Positions 57,827 through 64,000 of a DNA stretch of 64,000 bases are shown piece after piece (positions within the stretch are counted from its first letter, which is position 1; each line of letters opens with the position of its first letter). The DNA lies in contig NZ_CP059059.1 of NCBI RefSeq assembly GCF_014217855.1, positions 1,178,001 through 1,242,000 on the forward strand, written 5' to 3'. The notes beneath the pieces were generated by a model. The model worked only from the letters and a program-made list of their open reading frames with translations. It did no database searches and had not been told where the DNA came from. Source of the DNA: Synechococcus sp. HK01-R (GTDB lineage Bacteria > Cyanobacteriota > Cyanobacteriia > PCC-6307 > Cyanobiaceae). The position numbers were made by a program, and so were the translations under genes.

Positions 57827-59962
57827 ATGGGAACGGCCGCAAGCATTAGTTTGAGCGCAGTGAGGACCGCGCCCTGCGGTCGGGGATCCTTGAGCACGAT
57901 CCAGCGCGGCAGACCCTGGCCCCTGGGCAGTTCGCTCACGTCTGGAGGGGTGAACTTTTCCCTGGCGGCACCGGCGGCCAACCGGGTGGAGCTGTTGCTG
58001 TTCGCCGATGGCGATGCCCCCCAGCCCGAGCGCATTATTGACCTTGGCCCCGAGCATCGCTCCGGTGATTACTGGCATGTGGAGGTGGAGGGCCTGCGGG
58101 CCGGTGCCTGTTATGGCTACCGGGTGTTCGGTCCGCTGGAGCCGGGTGGCCACGGCTTCCGTCCCGCCAAGGTGGTGCTGGACCCATGCGCGCGGGCGAT
58201 CAGCGGCTGGGGTGTCTATCGCCGGGCTGCGGCGACGGGCGCTCCCCCCAACACCGACTGCTGCTTGAAGGCGGTGGTGTGCGAGCGGGATGCCTTTGAT
58301 TTCAATGCCCATCCCAGGCCACGCCACCCCTGGAATCGCACCGTCATTTACGAGCTGCATGTGGGTGGCTTTACCCGCCGCAGTGACAGCGGCGTCGCCC
58401 CTGAGCGTCGGGGCACGTTGAGAGGGGTGATCGACAAACTTCCTTATCTCAAGGATCTGGGGGTCACAGCGATCGAACTGCTGCCGATCCAGGCCTTTGA
58501 TCCCCAGGACGCTCCGATCGGTCGCGACAACATTTGGGGATACAGCCCCCTGAGCTGGTTCGCTCCTCACCACGGCTACATCGACGGAAACGATCCGCTT
58601 CAAGCTCGACAGCAGGTGCGAGAGCTCGTGGCCGCTTGCCACGATGCCGGCCTCGAGGTGCTCCTGGATGTGGTCTACAACCACACCACGGAGGGCAATC
58701 ACCATGGCCCCACGCTCAGCTGGCGGGGCGTGGGTGATCGTCTCTACTACCACCAGAACGCCAAAGGCGATTACCTCGATGTGAGCGGGTGCGGCAACAG
58801 CATTGCCGCCAATCGCCCCCTGGCTCGGCAGCTGATCCTCGAGTCGATGCGCTGCTGGGCAATCGAGCTGGGGATTGACGGCTTCCGCTTTGATCTCGGT
58901 ATCGCTTTGAGTCGTGGGGAGGGGCTCAAGCCCCTCGACCATCCGCCCCTGTTTGAGGCGATCGAAGCCGATCCGCTCCTCAGTGATCTCAAGTTGGTGA
59001 GCGAACCCTGGGATTGTGGCGGCCTTTATCGGCTCAGCGACTTCCCGGCGGAGCGGATCGGAGCCTGGAACGGACGCTTCCGCGATGACGTTCGCAGCTT
59101 CTGGAAGGGAGATGAAAACAGCACCTGGAAGATCGGTCAGCGAATGCGCGGTAGTCCGGATCTGAACGGTGGTCGGCCCCTGACCCTGGGGCGGTCGGTG
59201 AATTTCATCACCGCCCATGACGGTTTCACCCTGATGGATCTGGTGAGTTTCAACGGCAAGCACAACCTCGCAAATGGGGAGGACAACCGCGATGGCGAAA
59301 ACCACAACAGCAGTTGGAATCACGGGGTGGAAGGCCCAAGCAGCGATCGGGCGGTGACCGCCCTGCGCCGCCGTCAACAGCGCAACCTGCTCACGTCTCT
59401 GCTGCTCAGTCGGGGTGTGCCGATGCTTCTGATGGGCGATGAAGTGGGGCGTAGTCAGGGGGGCAACAACAACACCTGGTGTCAGGACAGCCCCCTGAGC
59501 TGGATGATCTGGGGCGATGACCATTGCGATCGGGATCTGCAGACCTATGTGCGGCGTTTGCTGCGCCTGCGTCAGCAGATGGAGGATTTGATCAACCCAA
59601 GCCAGCCGATCGCTGAATCACCGTTGCCGCGGTCCGGTGATCCTGATCAGCTGTGGCGCCAGTGGCACGGGGTGGAACTGGGCAAGCCCGACTGGGCCAG
59701 CTGGTCCCATTGTCTGGCCGCCAGCCTGCAGCGCGGTACCCGCGGCGCGGTGCTCTGGATTGGCTTCAACAGCTACTTCAAGGCGATGCATTTCGATCTG
59801 CCTGAACCGGCCTCCCCCTGGCATCGCCTCATCGACACCGCCCTGCCAGCAGGAGATGACCTGCCCGAGCGACCGGAGAGCTGGAGTCCCTCCGGGGTGC
59901 CCCTGGAGGCGCGCAGCCTGGTGGTGATGGTGGCCAGGGAGATGCTCAGCCCGCTCAGCTGA
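57827..59962 (+). CDS. glgX: Glycogen debranching enzyme GlgX
   Basis: GlgX is a GH13 isoamylase-type enzyme cleaving alpha-1,6 branches of glycogen. The 711-residue product has an N-terminal carbohydrate-binding region (GRPWPLGSSLTSGGVNFSLA). The catalytic core contains VVYNHTTEGNHHGPTLSWRG, the nucleophile Asp in IDGFRFDLGIAL, the acid Glu in LVSEPWDCGGLY and FITAHDGFTLMDLVSFNGKH. ATG 57827 is the first start, but it nearly abuts the divergent gene. A TTG at 57890 (S-T-I-Q-R-G-R-P-W) would fit the family start equally well. Confidence 0.94.
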   Translation: MGTAASISLSAVRTAPCGRGSLSTIQRGRPWPLGSSLTSGGVNFSLAAPAANRVELLLFADGDAPQPERIIDLGPEHRSGDYWHVEVEGLRAGACYGYRVFGPLEPGGHGFRPAKVVLDPCARAISGWGVYRRAAATGAPPNTDCCLKAVVCERDAFDFNAHPRPRHPWNRTVIYELHVGGFTRRSDSGVAPERRGTLRGVIDKLPYLKDLGVTAIELLPIQAFDPQDAPIGRDNIWGYSPLSWFAPHHGYIDGNDPLQARQQVRELVAACHDAGLEVLLDVVYNHTTEGNHHGPTLSWRGVGDRLYYHQNAKGDYLDVSGCGNSIAANRPLARQLILESMRCWAIELGIDGFRFDLGIALSRGEGLKPLDHPPLFEAIEADPLLSDLKLVSEPWDCGGLYRLSDFPAERIGAWNGRFRDDVRSFWKGDENSTWKIGQRMRGSPDLNGGRPLTLGRSVNFITAHDGFTLMDLVSFNGKHNLANGEDNRDGENHNSSWNHGVEGPSSDRAVTALRRRQQRNLLTSLLLSRGVPMLLMGDEVGRSQGGNNNTWCQDSPLSWMIWGDDHCDRDLQTYVRRLLRLRQQMEDLINPSQPIAESPLPRSGDPDQLWRQWHGVELGKPDWASWSHCLAASLQRGTRGAVLWIGFNSYFKAMHFDLPEPASPWHRLIDTALPAGDDLPERPESWSPSGVPLEARSLVVMVAREMLSPLS

Positions 59963-60119
59963 AGGCGGCGGCGGCCTTGCGTTGGATGCTCAGTTCAAGC
60001 TGCCTGCGCTTGTCTTCCACGAGATGGAAGCTGCTGACCACCGTGCAGGCCTCGATTCCGTCCTGCCGCAGGCAGACCCTGATCGCTCCATCGTCGAGCT
60101 GTTGTGTTTCCAGTGGCAT
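59955..60119 (-). CDS. Small conserved-looking protein, 54 residues
   Basis: No named family. From the ATG at 60117-60119 the product begins MPLETQQLDDGAIRVCLRQD and contains GIEACTVVSSFHLVEDKRRQ before a basic Ala-rich end. An upstream in-frame start would add six residues. It overlaps the end of glgX by eight bases in the convergent direction. The frame is compact and compatible with an ordinary small cyanobacterial gene. Confidence 0.65.
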   Translation of the reverse strand: MPLETQQLDDGAIRVCLRQDGIEACTVVSSFHLVEDKRRQLELSIQRKAAAAFS

Positions 60120-60192
60120 CGCGAACCCTCGGATCATTCAGCCTGCCGCCGTTGGCGGAGCGCAGCCAGTGGTGCGCCCTAAAATCATTCCG

Positions 60193-60684
60193 ATGAATGG
60201 CGGGCTGATGAACGGTTTTCCCCGGTTTGGGGCAGCGCTGCTGGTCACCGTTGCAGCTGTTGGAACTGCCAATGCAGCGATCTCTGGTGACTGTGATTTG
60301 CCATTGGGTCAGACCTGGGCGCCGATGTTGCCTGCTCAGGCTTCCTTGCGGCTCGCCAACCATGGCTTGATTCCCTGCCGGGAGCGAGGTGACGCAGTGA
60401 CCGCCCAGGCTGGTGCGGCCTTGGCCTTTCAGTGCGATCGCTTTCAGATCGATCTGACCGAACAGCACTCTGGCACTGGGGTGTCCGCAGTGGCACTGAA
60501 CCAGTTCATGGATCAGCGCTTTGTGTTTCAGGGCCCCAAGGTGCGGATCAAGAAGCAGTGCGATCCCGGTCGAAGCGTGACACTCACCCGCTTGATCAAG
60601 CTCAGAGGTGAGGGGGTGAGTGTGGACTTCTCTCAGACCTGGCAATGGCGTCCCCAGGAGCAGCCATTTCCTGCGGATCTCTGA
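60193..60684 (+). CDS. Secreted hypothetical protein, 163 residues
   Basis: No family recognised. A signal peptide is likely: MNGGLMNGFPRFGAALLVTV then AAVGTANA-AISGDC. The mature part has several Cys (GDCDLPL, LIPCRERG, FQCDRFQ, KKQCDPG), suggesting disulfides in the periplasm, and beta-rich segments such as SVTLTRLIKLRGEGVSVDF. It starts 73 bases after the small gene start at 60119 on the other strand. Function unknown. Confidence 0.65.
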   Translation: MNGGLMNGFPRFGAALLVTVAAVGTANAAISGDCDLPLGQTWAPMLPAQASLRLANHGLIPCRERGDAVTAQAGAALAFQCDRFQIDLTEQHSGTGVSAVALNQFMDQRFVFQGPKVRIKKQCDPGRSVTLTRLIKLRGEGVSVDFSQTWQWRPQEQPFPADL

Positions 60685-60754
60685 TTCGGTTGCTGTTGCC
60701 ACGCTCTCCAGAGCCGATGGCTGATTGACTGCGCTCAATCCAGGGAGAGTTTGC

Positions 60755-60853
60755 ATGGAACTGCTCGTCATCGCTGCTCTGGCGATTCCTTTGTCGACCC
60801 TGGTGATGCAGGCGCTCTCCAATGAGCATGAGGACGATTACGACTTCCTTTGA
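60755..60853 (+). CDS. Very small single-span protein, 32 residues
   Basis: The frame MELLVIAALAIPLSTLVMQA then LSNEHEDDYDFL is closed by TGA. A good Shine-Dalgarno sequence, CAGGGAGAG, lies five to thirteen bases upstream of the ATG. One hydrophobic span of about 18 residues is followed by an acidic tail. It is probably a small membrane protein. It ends nine bases before tRNA-Arg on the other strand. I know no family for it. Confidence 0.55.
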   Translation: MELLVIAALAIPLSTLVMQALSNEHEDDYDFL

Positions 60854-60861
60854 TGGCTCAA

Positions 60862-60935
60862 CGCCCCCTGTTGGATTCGAACCAACGACCGGCTGCTTAG
60901 AAGGCAGCTGCTCTATCCAGCTGAGCTAAGGGAGC
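60862..60935 (-). tRNA. tRNA-Arg (anticodon TCT)
   Basis: The 74-base cloverleaf on the minus strand has acceptor GCTCCCT/AGGGGGC (with one G-U pair), D-arm TAGCTCAGCTGGATAGAGC, anticodon stem GCTGC/GCAGC around CTTCTAA with anticodon TCT, and T-arm TTGGTTCGAATCCAA. CCA is not encoded. Confidence 0.95.
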
Positions 60936-61002
60936 ATCGGCTCATCTTGGCAGCTTGCATGGACTGCAACGCCTAAGCTGATGAGCTTGCAGTCCATGGC
61001 AG

Positions 61003-61740
61003 ATGGCGCCTAGCCGGCTCAGCGACAGGCAAAAACAGGAGCTGGTGGAGCGCTATCGCGCTGGCGAGAGCAGTGCTCAGCTTGCCGAGGCGTTCGGTTG
61101 CAGCCCCAACACCGTAAGCCGCACGGTTCGGAGCGCGCTCACTCCTGAGGAGTACGAAGCCCTCAAGAAGGGGCGGGGGGGGCGTCCCTTCTTGAAGGTT
61201 TCAACGCCGACGCTGGCTCCACCTGCCGAAGACACGCCAAGTGCTGAAGTCTCAGCAGAGGAGGATCCCGCCAGCCTGGCCCTCGATGATGCCGACGATT
61301 TCGCCGATGATCCCGATCCTGGCGACGACCTCGAGCCAGGGGACCCTGATTCCGGCAGCGAGCCCGAGCAGGAATTCCATACGGTGGCTGTCCTCACCGA
61401 TCAGATCCCCGCGGATCCTGGTCTCCCGGCCGAGTGCCGTCCGATCGGCCCTGGCGTGCTTCCGGAGAGCGTCTACATGCTGGTGGACAAGCTGGTGGAG
61501 CTGGATCCCAGGCCCCTCAGTGATTTCCCCGAGCTCGGCGCGATCGCCAGTGAAGATCAGGAACGGCAGTCTCTGGCCCTGTTCGCCAGTCCCCGTACTG
61601 CCAAGCGGCAGTGCGGTCGCAATCAGCGCGTGATCAAAATTCCCGACAGCCAGGTGTTCGAACGCACCACCTCTTATCTCGTCGCTCGGGGCATCACCAG
61701 GCTTGTGCTGGATGGGTCACTGATCGCTCTCGACGCCTGA
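61003..61740 (+). CDS. Cyanobacterial HTH-domain protein with acidic linker
   Basis: The 245-residue product starts with a homeodomain-like helix-turn-helix (RLSDRQKQELVERYRAGESS, then AQLAEAFGCSPNTVSRTVRS). A long acidic, Pro-rich and probably disordered region follows (about residues 70-125), then a conserved-looking C-terminal half with LVELDPRPLSDFPELGAI and VIKIPDSQVFERTTSYLVAR. It looks like a DNA-binding protein with a separate C-terminal domain. Regulation or DNA maintenance is inferred; no family name known to me. Confidence 0.7.
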   Translation: MAPSRLSDRQKQELVERYRAGESSAQLAEAFGCSPNTVSRTVRSALTPEEYEALKKGRGGRPFLKVSTPTLAPPAEDTPSAEVSAEEDPASLALDDADDFADDPDPGDDLEPGDPDSGSEPEQEFHTVAVLTDQIPADPGLPAECRPIGPGVLPESVYMLVDKLVELDPRPLSDFPELGAIASEDQERQSLALFASPRTAKRQCGRNQRVIKIPDSQVFERTTSYLVARGITRLVLDGSLIALDA

Positions 61741-61749
61741 GTCGTCCGT

Positions 61750-61977
61750 TCAGGGTTCTCTGGGGGGCATCAGCACCGCCGCCAGGCTGCCGCCACTGAG
61801 CACACCGATGACCAGGCTCACGCCTACGAGAAATCCGGAGGGCAATGGCGCCGTGCGGCCGAAGCCAAGATTGAGCGCATGGCGTTCGTTGAGGTTCTGG
61901 GCACCAAGGCAGAGCACCAGCAGCAGGAGTCCGGCACCCCCGAGGCTCAGCAGTAGCAGGCGCAGCCGTAGCAGCAT
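61750..61977 (-). CDS. Small two-span membrane protein (LapA-like)
   Basis: The 75-residue product has two hydrophobic spans, LRLLLLSLGGAGLLLLVLCL and SGFLVGVSLVIGVLSGGSLA, joined by GAQNLNERHALNLGFGRTAP. The N-terminal span, Asn-containing loop and Gly-rich second span resemble LapA-type lipopolysaccharide assembly proteins, though the resemblance is weak. Its start overlaps the stop of rsmI by one base, so it is cotranscribed with it. Confidence 0.6.
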   Translation of the reverse strand: MLLRLRLLLLSLGGAGLLLLVLCLGAQNLNERHALNLGFGRTAPLPSGFLVGVSLVIGVLSGGSLAAVLMPPREP

Positions 61978-62906
61978 CAGTCCCGATCGCTCTGCGCACA
62001 GTCTGATCGCTCGGGGATGGCTGTTGAGCTCGAGTGGCCTGTCGAGCTTGGGGGCTCCTCCTGGTGCAGCAGGGCATAGAGCTCCCGCTTGGAGCGGTCA
62101 CCGCCGCTGGCTAGTTGTTTGGCGGCGGCATTGGCGCTGAGACCGCTTGCAATCAACACCTGCAATTGGTCGCGCCAGTACTGGTCATCATGCGTCTCCT
62201 TGCGTGGCGCGGGCGCGCCTCCCAGCACCAGGGTGAACTCCCCCTGGGGCGCCAGGGCATGAAAGTGCAGACGTGCTGCTTCCACGGTGGGGCCCACCTG
62301 TTGTTCATGGCGTTTGGTCAGTTCCCTTGCCACCTGCAGCGGCCGTTGCGGGCCGCAGAGTTCTTCGAGCTCATCCAGGAGCTGCAACAGGCGATGCGGC
62401 GCTTCGTAGAGAACGCTGGTGCACGGTTGCTCGCTGATCTGCTGCAGCCGCTCCCGTCGTTCCCGCCCCTTGGCGGGCAGAAAACCCTCAAAGCAGAACC
62501 TGGCGCTGGGCAGGCCGCTGCTCACAAGGGCGGTTGTTGCCGCGCAGGGGCCAGGGATGCAAATCACGTCATGCCCGGCGGCGCGCGCGGCGGCGACCAG
62601 CTCCTCGCCCGGGTCGCTGATGCCCGGTAAGCCCGCATCACTGATCACCGCCACGCTTCGGCCCTGCTCCAGTTCTGCCAGCAGCTGGGGCAGGCGCGTG
62701 CGGGTGTTGTGTTGATGAAAGCTGCAGCGGCGGGCTGTCGATCCAAGACTGCTCAGCAGCTGGCCGCTGTGGCGGGTGTCTTCGCAGGCAATGGTGTCAA
62801 CGGCCAGCAGCAGCGCCTTGGCTCGAGGCGAGAGATCCCCGAGATGTCCGATCGGTGTGCCCACCACGTAGAGCACTCCGGCATCCGGTTCAGCCCGCTG
62901 CTTCAC
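61977..62906 (-). CDS. rsmI: 16S rRNA (cytidine-1402-2'-O)-methyltransferase
   Basis: RsmI methylates C1402 in the 30S decoding centre. The 309-residue product contains LYVVGTPIGHLGDLSPRAKA, EDTRHSGQLLSSLG, VAVISDAGLPGISDPGEELV and FEGFLPAKGRERRERLQQIS, all family blocks. The start is a GTG at 62904-62906 (M/V-KQRAEPDAG). It runs opposite to cysQ. Confidence 0.94.
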   Translation of the reverse strand: MKQRAEPDAGVLYVVGTPIGHLGDLSPRAKALLLAVDTIACEDTRHSGQLLSSLGSTARRCSFHQHNTRTRLPQLLAELEQGRSVAVISDAGLPGISDPGEELVAAARAAGHDVICIPGPCAATTALVSSGLPSARFCFEGFLPAKGRERRERLQQISEQPCTSVLYEAPHRLLQLLDELEELCGPQRPLQVARELTKRHEQQVGPTVEAARLHFHALAPQGEFTLVLGGAPAPRKETHDDQYWRDQLQVLIASGLSANAAAKQLASGGDRSKRELYALLHQEEPPSSTGHSSSTAIPERSDCAQSDRD

Positions 62907-62929
62907 AATGGCTCCGCCCAGAGATCTCC

Positions 62930-63847
62930 ATGATGCCGAGCCCCCTGACCTTGCCCGCCGGGATCGATCAGGAGGCCCTGTTGCAGGCCCTGCGTCCCCT
63001 CTGCTGGGGAGCCGCTGACATCCTGCGGGCCTATGCCCGCGGCGAGCAGCCCCCGCATGGTTTTCCCAAGGCGTTGAGTGTTGATGACGGCGGGGAGGGC
63101 CCGGTGTCTGCGGCTGACCTCGCCGTGAACAAGTGGTTGCTGGACGGTCTGTCCGCCGCGTTCCCCGATGCCGATTGGACGCTGCTCAGTGAGGAGACCG
63201 CTAAAGAGCAGCTCACGGAGGGGCAACCTGTGCCGGCCGAATGGCTGTGGATTCTCGATCCCCTGGATGGCACCAAGGATTTTCTGCAGGGCACAGGCGA
63301 ATACGCCGTTCATCTGGCTCTGGTGCGCGACAAGCGGCCGGTCGTTGGTGTTGTATTGCTGCCGGAAGCTGATGAGCTGTGGATCGGCATTGTTGGTGAG
63401 GGTGCCTGGTGTGAAGACCGTCAGGCTGAGCGGTCACCGGTGCGTTTCAGCGACAGAACCGCGGTTTCGGATCTGATCTTGGTGGCCAGCCGCAGCCACC
63501 GCGATGACCGTCTGGTCAGGTTGATTGAGGCCTTCGAGCTCGGCGGTTCCAAAGCCGTGGGCAGCGTTGGCTTCAAGGTGGCCACGATCCTGAGAGGCGA
63601 AACCGATCTCTACATCTCCCTGTCCGGTCGGAGTGCCCCCAAGGACTGGGACATGGCGGCTCCCGAGGCCGTCTTGCTGGCCGCTGGTGGCGCTTTCACG
63701 CACGCCGATGCTCGTGCCCTCGGCTACAACACGGGCGACGTGCGTCAGGCCGGCTGCCTGATCGCCAGCCATGGGAAAGCCCATGCCGCGCTTTGTGAGC
63801 AGGCGACATGGGCGATGGCCTCGATTGATCCTGGCTTTCAGGTCTGA
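62930..63847 (+). CDS. cysQ: 3'(2'),5'-bisphosphate nucleotidase CysQ-like
   Basis: CysQ-type enzymes dephosphorylate PAP produced in sulfate assimilation. The 305-residue product has the inositol-phosphatase metal-binding motifs: EET after WTLLSEE, WILDPLDGTKDFLQGTGEYA and WDMAAPEAVLLAAGGAFTHA. I chose the first of two tandem ATGs (62930), since homology begins soon after. An inositol monophosphatase is possible but the PLDGTKDFLQ block favours CysQ. It converges on pnp. Confidence 0.9.
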   Translation: MMPSPLTLPAGIDQEALLQALRPLCWGAADILRAYARGEQPPHGFPKALSVDDGGEGPVSAADLAVNKWLLDGLSAAFPDADWTLLSEETAKEQLTEGQPVPAEWLWILDPLDGTKDFLQGTGEYAVHLALVRDKRPVVGVVLLPEADELWIGIVGEGAWCEDRQAERSPVRFSDRTAVSDLILVASRSHRDDRLVRLIEAFELGGSKAVGSVGFKVATILRGETDLYISLSGRSAPKDWDMAAPEAVLLAAGGAFTHADARALGYNTGDVRQAGCLIASHGKAHAALCEQATWAMASIDPGFQV

Positions 63848-63870
63848 GGGAAGGCTGAGGTGTGCGCCCC

Positions 63871-64000
63871 TCAGGTCAGTGGCGCAACGGGGGTGGGAGC
63901 GGGTTCAGGCTCGGGCTCTTCCCCGTTCTGAGGAACACCGCGTAGCGTGAGGTTGATGCGGCCGCGATTGTCGATTTCGCGGACGCGCACGGTGACCTCG
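63871..64000 (-). CDS. pnp: Polyribonucleotide nucleotidyltransferase, C-terminal end (runs off the window)
   Basis: The last 42 residues of a protein on the minus strand include [20 protein letters not shown], the end of an S1 RNA-binding domain in the form seen in PNPase, followed by a Pro/Glu-rich tail [16 protein letters not shown]. PNPase degrades RNA phosphorolytically and belongs to the degradosome-type machinery. The rest of the gene is beyond the window. Confidence 0.85.
   Translation of the reverse strand, partial: EVTVRVREIDNRGRINLTLRGVPQNGEEPEPEPAPTPVAPLT

Noticed and set aside
57140-59524. 794-codon open frame on the minus strand across glgX
   Set aside because: Only the last 226 codons (from 57820) resemble a protein family; the rest is antisense to glgX and is a chance open frame in GC-rich DNA.

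Overview
The window looks like core chromosome of a marine or brackish unicellular cyanobacterium of the Synechococcus/Cyanobium group. It is GC-rich. It carries cyanobacterial genes: psbV, plant-type ferredoxin petF, ndhN, ldpA, nblS (ycf26), a ycf45-like gene and the clock genes kaiA, kaiB and kaiC. It also holds many small families known mainly from cyanobacteria (DUF1815, DUF1825, DUF3086, DUF3119). KaiA is present, which argues against Prochlorococcus. I cannot name the strain. All coordinates come from reading frames and motifs; no database search was possible.

Layout. 1-10457 (minus strand) is the long ribosomal protein cluster rplC-rplD-rplW-rplB-rpsS-rplV-rpsC-rplP-rpmC-rpsQ-rplN-rplX-rplE-rpsH-rplF-rplR-rpsE-rplO-secY-adk, with rpsJ, rpsN and rpmD missing from their Escherichia coli positions. 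10458-10832 is a non-coding divergent region. 10833-19893 holds ndhN-ldpA, a ycf45-like ATPase, tRNA-Gln, a HAD phosphatase, recA behind a LexA-box-like palindrome, a DUF1815 gene, serA, prmA and petF. 20000-27316 holds a hypothetical gene, psbV, rnz, a SpoIID-domain gene, nagB, yebC, truB, a methyltransferase and a DUF2127 membrane protein. 27294-33116 is rpmA-rplU, divergent from kaiA-kaiB-kaiC, followed by the convergent sensor kinase nblS. kaiC is broken by a single-base deletion.

33141-42568 combines purine genes (purD, purC) with an envelope operon, bamA-lpxC-fabZ-lpxA-lpxB-msrA, whose members touch or overlap from bamA to msrA except for 5 bases before fabZ; this is outer-membrane protein assembly plus the first steps of lipid A synthesis. 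42706-49183 holds small cyanobacterial genes, pepA, a GIY-YIG nuclease next to a helix-hairpin-helix protein, a LuxR-type regulator, a DUF1825 gene, tyrS and pyrF. 49184-53683 holds plsY, DUF3086, DUF3119, an MlaE-type permease, a GPH-family sugar transporter and tRNA-Gly. 53718-64000 holds small secreted or membrane proteins, a D-2-hydroxyacid dehydrogenase, gluQ, HU, a degenerate metallo-beta-lactamase-like protein, glgX, tRNA-Arg, an HTH protein, rsmI, cysQ and the end of pnp.

The most notable observations are the kaiC frameshift, whose first frame stops in an ATGA overlap with a start codon of the second half; the recA LexA-type site; a perfect 8-base inverted repeat between rplU and kaiA; the GIY-YIG/HhH gene pair; and several very small genes. 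I see no CRISPR array, prophage, insertion sequence or obvious genomic island.
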